Below, one piece after another: positions 61,570 through 64,000 of a stretch of DNA of 64,000 nt. The stretch is from an uncultured Chryseobacterium sp. (lineage in GTDB: Bacteria; Bacteroidota; Bacteroidia; Flavobacteriales; Weeksellaceae), in assembly GCA_913774355.1 (NCBI GenBank), contig CAJYGB010000022.1, positions 206,977 to 270,976 of the forward strand. Direction: 5' to 3'. Position 1 is the stretch's first letter, and each line of letters starts with the position of its first letter. The position numbers and the translations under genes are program-made. A model generated the notes under the pieces. That model ran no database searches and had not been told where the DNA came from. It was given only the letters and a program-made list of their open reading frames with translations.

Positions 61570-63561
61570 TTACCGGTATTTCATTTTTAAAATCACCAGA
61601 GATTTTGCAGGAATGGCAGTGAAAATTTTCCCTTTTTTAATGGGTTCTCCGTATTCTTTCGGGACAATATTTTCCTGCCCGAAGGTATTTGTCTGATCCG
61701 GTTTCAAAGCCGTAAGAACAGTCTTTGACATTTTTTTCCCAACTGCCAAATGATCAGCAATAATCTCAGCTTCTTTATCCTGATCGTCTACATTAACGAT
61801 TTTGATGATTACTTCTTTTTTGAGCATGTCTTTCACTGCAGAAGCATATAATTTCTGCTGTCCTATCATTGCTTTTCCGTTTTCGCGGATGCGGAGCAGA
61901 TCGGTTCCTTTGTTAAGCGAAAAAAGCTGCTGGACATAATAGCTTGGCGTTGCGTAAGACTGCAGGTTATTGAACCATATAAGATCCGGTGCCCACTGCC
62001 AGTTATCGATGTGCGCAAAAAGCGGTGCATAGGAACTCATGCAGACAACGTCGGCATTCCGTTCCAGTCCCGTCATAAAGGCAGCTTCGGAAAGCGCAGC
62101 TTCCCAGTTGTTCCTTTTGCTGCCGTCATTCCCTGATCCGCTGTGGGCAGCATATTCCCCGGCAAAAACCTTCGGGCCTGAACGGCTGTACCCGTCGTAT
62201 CTTGCCGCATTTTCCAAAAACCACTGAGGAGATTTATAGTAATGCTCATCAATCAGCTGTGGGTTCAGTTTTTTAAGTTCCTTCCATCCGTACTCGAAGT
62301 ATTCTCCGTCGGAATAGGGACCGCTGCCGGATACGATACTGATTTCCGGATATTTTGAATGAATAGCCTGCTCAAAAATTGCATACCGATCAATATAATC
62401 CGGTCCCCACTGTTCATTACCTACCCCGATAAATTTAAGATGAAAAGGTTCGGGGTGCCCAAGCTCTGCACGCAGTTTTCCCCACTTTGTTGCCGCCGGA
62501 TCCCCGTTGGCAAATTCAATTAGATCCAGAGCATCCTGTACATACGGTTCCAGCTCTTCCAGTCCGGCCAATTCTCCTGTATTGAACTGGCATGCCATTC
62601 CGCAGCTCAGAATCGGAAGCGGGGCTGCCCCAAGATCTTCCGCCAGCTGGAAATATTCCATAAATCCCAGCCCAAACGTTTGGAAATAGTCGGGAGAAGA
62701 CCGATGGGCAAATTCGGTATTCCAGCGGTTAATGATGAGCTCACGGTCTGCCACATCACCGATCGTTTTTTTCCACTGGTACCGGTTGGCCAAAGTTCTT
62801 CCTTCCACAATGCACCCTCCCGGAAATCTTATGAAGCCCGGCTCCAGATCGTATAGTTTCTGAACAAGGTCTTTCCGAAGTCCGCCTTTTCGGCCTTTCC
62901 AGGTATCCTGCGGGAAAAGGGAAATCATATCCATCATCAAAGTTCCCTTTCCGGTAAAGGTGAGTCTAAGTTTTCCTTTTTCTACGGTTTCGGAAGCTTT
63001 CATGACGGCAGAATATTTGTGCCAGCCTGAATCTTTTATTTCAATTACCGCTGATGATACAACCTTATTATTTTCATCCAGAAGCTCAGCTTTGACCGCG
63101 GAAATATTTCCTTCTCCTTTGGATAGTATACCGCTGAAATCATAATAGGCCTCCTTCCGTATCCCAATCCCCCTGAATCCTTCATTCACCAACTGATACA
63201 CTTTATCGTTGTTTACGCTAATACGGACATAATTGTGATTGGTTTTATCCGGATTGCTGAAAACGGTTGCATATCCCGAATCCGGATTTTCCGACTGGTA
63301 TTGGGTTTTCGGTTGCTTCCATCCCATTAACGGTTCGTTGAATTCAAAGGAACGGTTCTTAATGAGTTCTGCATACAGGCCACCGTCGGCCGCCTGATTG
63401 ATATCTTCAAAAAATACCCCGTACATGGTAGGCTGGATTTTAATGCCGGTACTGTTCATATCCAGCTGTAACATATGTCTGGATGCAGACTGCGCAGGCA
63501 GACCGGAACCGATGCAGAGGAAAACCGCAGGAAACACTATTGTTTTTTTAAATAAATTCAT
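61570..63561 (-). CDS. Alpha-L-arabinofuranosidase, GH51
   Basis: 663 residues with signal peptide MNLFKKTIVFPAVFLCIGSGLPAQS. QPTMYGVFFEDINQAADGGLYAELIKNRSFE is the GH51 start. A carbohydrate-binding-like insert (~80-220) follows, then the catalytic barrel with FIRFPGGCIVEG, acid/base Glu383 (FIGVGNEQWG) and nucleophile Glu469 (VFAGEYAAHS). The C-terminal beta domain is complete. It removes arabinose side chains from arabinan or arabinoxylan outside the cytoplasm. No SusCD pair is near. Confidence 0.94.
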   Translation of the reverse strand: MNLFKKTIVFPAVFLCIGSGLPAQSASRHMLQLDMNSTGIKIQPTMYGVFFEDINQAADGGLYAELIKNRSFEFNEPLMGWKQPKTQYQSENPDSGYATVFSNPDKTNHNYVRISVNNDKVYQLVNEGFRGIGIRKEAYYDFSGILSKGEGNISAVKAELLDENNKVVSSAVIEIKDSGWHKYSAVMKASETVEKGKLRLTFTGKGTLMMDMISLFPQDTWKGRKGGLRKDLVQKLYDLEPGFIRFPGGCIVEGRTLANRYQWKKTIGDVADRELIINRWNTEFAHRSSPDYFQTFGLGFMEYFQLAEDLGAAPLPILSCGMACQFNTGELAGLEELEPYVQDALDLIEFANGDPAATKWGKLRAELGHPEPFHLKFIGVGNEQWGPDYIDRYAIFEQAIHSKYPEISIVSGSGPYSDGEYFEYGWKELKKLNPQLIDEHYYKSPQWFLENAARYDGYSRSGPKVFAGEYAAHSGSGNDGSKRNNWEAALSEAAFMTGLERNADVVCMSSYAPLFAHIDNWQWAPDLIWFNNLQSYATPSYYVQQLFSLNKGTDLLRIRENGKAMIGQQKLYASAVKDMLKKEVIIKIVNVDDQDKEAEIIADHLAVGKKMSKTVLTALKPDQTNTFGQENIVPKEYGEPIKKGKIFTAIPAKSLVILKMKYR

Positions 63562-63796
63562 CTGTAATTCTTTACTAGAGATCGATTATCTGTATGAAAT
63601 TGTATTCATGTGAGCTCAAGGTTAAAACGCCGGAGAAGGAAGCAGGAAGTTTCTTCTATACACGTTACTGTTGAAAGCACTGCCTCTTAAATGATCTCGT
63701 TGCATTTTGTTAAAAGAAAACGCTATTTAAATTTCTTATTTTTTCTCTTTGTTAAATCACTGAAAATAAATTAAAGTCAAATTCACATGATATTAA
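63562..63796. other. Spacer upstream of the arabinofuranosidase
   Basis: No gene seen. AT-rich DNA with a possible minus-strand promoter; no conserved motif could be called. Confidence 0.4.
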
Positions 63797-64000
63797 GAGC
63801 CTGTTTAAATTTACCTTTTATATTTTAACAGTAAGAATTTAAGGTATTTTAGCTTAAAAAAATAATATGTCGGTTGCCCGGCGATATTCAATTAAATCAA
63901 TTGAAATCATCATATTAAAGTGAAGAATAAACAAAGTTTATTTAATTCAGAAAATTAAGAGAAATGACGGAAAGTTTGCTGAATTAAAATTTAAACAGGC
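63797..64000. repeat. MITE-like element, copy B (right end at window edge)
   Basis: Begins GAGCCTGTTTAAATTTACC and ends TTAAAATTTAAACAGGC at base 64000: inverted terminal repeats of about 15 bp. Inside are CGGTTGCCCGGCGATA and AAGTTTATTTAATTCAG. There is no ORF. It is related to copies at 43970-44143 and 52841-53001, and the terminal repeats resemble those of flavobacterial insertion sequences, so it may be a non-autonomous derivative. Confidence 0.65.

Overview
The window looks like chromosome from a member of the Flavobacteriia close to Chryseobacterium/Elizabethkingia. The evidence is: type IX secretion C-terminal sorting domains, gliding genes gldB and gldC, SPII lipoproteins, TonB-dependent receptors (TBDRs), a PafA-type phosphatase with the complete Elizabethkingia-type active site, a Bacteroidetes -33 TTG/-7 TAnnTTTG promoter, and AT-rich spacers. 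No tRNA, rRNA or CRISPR array was seen.

Layout. 1-4.2 kb: 5' part of a GH13 amylase lipoprotein with a 20-bp palindrome upstream, an XRE-type regulator, a pRiA4b ORF-3-like protein, and a histidine kinase/OmpR-type regulator pair. 4.2-10 kb: a TBDR and two paralogous surface lipoproteins, divergent from the regulator, with three 11-bp direct repeats (PhoB-box geometry) in the shared spacer. 10.1-18.5 kb: an RHS polymorphic-toxin locus on the minus strand (T9SS-exported protein, RHS-associated protein, DUF6443/RHS-core protein, toxin tip, putative immunity gene). It carries four separate reading-frame lesions, while most neighbouring genes are intact. 18.5-30.3 kb: mostly housekeeping (hemL, LysM glucosaminidase, PLP deaminase family, a T9SS-exported endonuclease I, small membrane proteins, an old yellow enzyme, cytidine deaminase).

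30.3-34 kb: a cobalamin riboswitch with a recognisable promoter drives a BtuB-like receptor and a BtuG-like propeller lipoprotein. 34-40.7 kb: tRNA nucleotidyltransferase, YrdC protein, a REP-flanked tyrosine transposase (frameshifted), a DinB-like protein, a GNAT, a cystathionine gamma-synthase-type enzyme and gldC. 40.7-47.2 kb: an ABC transporter whose permease is fused to a TlpA-like thioredoxin, lying between gldC and gldB; then an EF-hand/LRR protein, a GNAT and nadE. 47.3-48.8 kb: an overlapping three-gene cassette of membrane-anchored barnase, archaemetzincin lipoprotein and barstar. 49-54.7 kb: a Crp/Fnr regulator, pafA, a GNAT, an HxlR/quinone-reductase divergent pair, and a 41-residue double-glycine leader peptide too short for ordinary ORF calling. 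54.7-64 kb: mdh, a bacteriophytochrome with its heme oxygenase, a cyclase-family enzyme, a nucleoid-associated protein, a DUF7674-like gene between two tiny membrane proteins, and a GH51 arabinofuranosidase.

Spacers hold several repeat families: a degenerate ~175-205 bp MITE-like element (three copies), a structured element beginning TTAGCCCCGAT (two copies), REP palindromes, a TAACAGTCTAGCAAT family (three copies) and a tandem ~85-bp repeat. The items most worth following up are the barnase-protease-barstar cassette, the permease-thioredoxin fusion, the GG-leader peptide and the decayed RHS locus. All functional assignments come from reading motifs by eye; no database search was run.
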